Source: Tetrahymena thermophila SB210 (lineage: Eukaryota; Ciliophora; Oligohymenophorea; Hymenostomatida; Tetrahymenidae). Taken from it: a stretch of 64,000 nucleotides of DNA. Positions 62,871 to 64,000 of the stretch are shown one piece after another; the stretch's first letter is position 1; every line of letters starts with the position of its first letter. The stretch lies in contig NW_002476534.1 of the NCBI RefSeq assembly GCF_000189635.1, positions 434,001 through 498,000 on the forward strand, given 5' to 3'. The notes below the pieces were generated by a model. The model was not told the DNA's origin, did not search any database, and was given only the letters and a program-made list of their open reading frames with translations. Position numbers and translations under genes: made by a program.

Positions 62871-64000
62871 ATGAGTGTGGTTGGATAAAAAAATATTAAA
62901 AATGATAAGATAATTAATTTTATTTGTGATAAGGCATCTTTATGTAATTAAGAAAAAGTAGAAGTAGAGAGAAGGAAGAAAATTGTAGGATCTTTGCACT
63001 AAGAACTTAGAAGCACAGTGCAAATTCAAAAGAAACTAGATAGCAACTGGTACTAAAAACACATTTTTGATACTTCAAATATGAATAATTCAAGATTTAC
63101 TTAACTCATAGAAAATCTTCAAGGTTATTTAAAAATTGAGACATTTCAAATGATATCTACATATATTATTTTATGGGATACTTTATTGGCTCTTGTTAAC
63201 TATGGTATTTTATTCGAGCTCTGCATTTGTTTTTCTCTTGATTTAAATATAATTGATTGTTTTCAAGGTGATACTTTTATTTTCATTGTTCTAGCACTAC
63301 TTTTATTAGATATGGTGTTTAATTTTAATAAAACTTACATTGAAAAAGGATTAATTATTTAAGATCGAAAATTAATTGCAAAAAAGTATATTATTGAAAT
63401 GGGATTTGTAATTGACTTAGTTAGTATTATAAGTATTGCAGCTGCATTTAGCTAAATAAAGTTGGTATAATATCTTTTTTTTATCAAGCTATTTAGACTA
63501 TTTAGTCAGGTAAACAGCTTAGAGGACAGAATTCTTTTATTCTTTAGTTAAGGTAGAAGTTTGATAATTAAAATAATTAAATTTTCTTTTGGTTTTTTTG
63601 CTTTTCTTCACTTATCATCTTGTCTTTTAGCTTTGAGTGATAAAATTGACCCTCAAAATAATTTATTTGAAGAGTATTTACAAGTTCAGAACATTTAAAA
63701 CCAAAAATTATTTCAAAATTCATTCGAAAAGTATTTACATAGTTTATTTTTTGTTTTCACTACTATAATGCCTTTGGGCTACAATGGCTATACTCCACAA
63801 AATTATTATGAAAAAATAATAACAATTCTAATTATAATTCTAGGAATTTCTATGGCTGTAGTCTTTTTAATTCATTTACAAATTCAGGCTAAATAGATTT
63901 TAAAAAACACTAAGTCTCATAAAAAAAATATACTTTCAATTCTGAATTACATGCAGCTAAAGCAAGTTAGTACCTAAACATAATACAGCATATTTTCATA
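62871..64000 (+). CDS. Voltage/cyclic-nucleotide-gated-type cation channel, N-terminal part (continues past window)
   Basis: Open frame of 376 codons from the ATG at 62871 to the window edge, no intron needed. Six-TM channel pattern: S1 about 96-121 (YIILWDTLLALVNYGILFEL), S2 about 134-151 ending LLLLDMVFNFNK, S3 about 176-193 (MGFVIDLVSIISIAAAF), S4 about 198-214 (YLFFIKLFRLFSQ), S5 about 231-255, re-entrant pore about 285-311, S6 about 313-338, then a basic C-linker start. The WD in S1, D-M-V-F-N-F-N in S2 and DLVSIIS in S3 are typical of EAG/HCN/CNG relatives. S4 has few positive charges (K197, K206, R209). The filter reads TTIMPLGYNGYTP, where potassium channels have TxGYG. A cyclic-nucleotide-binding domain would be expected beyond the window. 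Confidence 0.88.

Noticed and set aside
1..64000. Genes interpreted as pseudogenes because of many TAA/TAG codons
   Set aside because: TAA and TAG encode Gln in this code; the HSP90 gene shows it, and frames close only at TGA.
1..64000. tRNA, rRNA, transposase or rearrangement-related elements
   Set aside because: I scanned by eye for GC-rich cloverleaf-like islands and transposase motifs and found none I could support; a covariance-model search was not possible.

Overview
The window is ciliate macronuclear-type DNA, most probably Tetrahymena. It is extremely AT-rich. Every convincing reading frame uses TAA and TAG as sense (glutamine) codons and ends only at TGA. Genes carry many short AT-rich GT...AG introns. 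All calls below use this code; under the standard code the genes look broken. The intact HSP90 gene, with in-frame TAA codons and a terminal MEDVD motif, is the clearest proof of the code.

Layout. (1) 1-16.5 kb, minus strand: four tandem paralogues (A-D; A runs off the left edge) of a two-membrane-segment protein with a Cys-containing exterior domain and a long Gln/Asn/Lys-rich tail. Intron phases 1,2,2,0 are shared by all four genes. (2) 17.4-21.3 kb, plus: an XPF/ERCC4/Rad1-type nucleotide-excision-repair endonuclease that appears to lack the C-terminal helix-hairpin-helix domain. (3) 22.1-22.9 kb, minus: a small membrane protein with two hydrophobic segments. (4) 24.4-33.1 kb, plus: an 18-exon gene for a ~2295-residue surface protein with a leishmanolysin-like (M8) domain whose HExxH site is lost, an EGF-like segment, repeated Cys-rich modules built from near-equal phase-2 exons, and a C-terminal multi-span membrane region. 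(5) 36-51.4 kb, plus: five dispersed tandem paralogues (H1-H5) of a small Lys-rich protein with a strongly conserved ~110-residue core that I do not recognise, separated by 2.4-3.9 kb AT-rich spacers. (6) 53.6-55.8 kb, minus: cytosolic HSP90, with a perfect heat-shock element upstream. (7) 58.9-61.7 kb, minus: a multi-span membrane protein of unknown function. (8) 62.9 kb to the right edge, plus: the N-terminal part of a voltage/cyclic-nucleotide-gated-type cation channel with an unusual selectivity filter.

No rRNA, tRNA, CRISPR, transposase, virus-derived gene or telomere was recognised. Intergenic DNA is featureless apart from several minisatellite-like repeats. The best candidates for undescribed biology are the H1-H5 family, the A-D array, and the pseudo-protease surface protein with tandemly duplicated exons. 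Exon limits were derived by hand from GT/AG, frame and paralogue agreement, and small boundary errors are possible.
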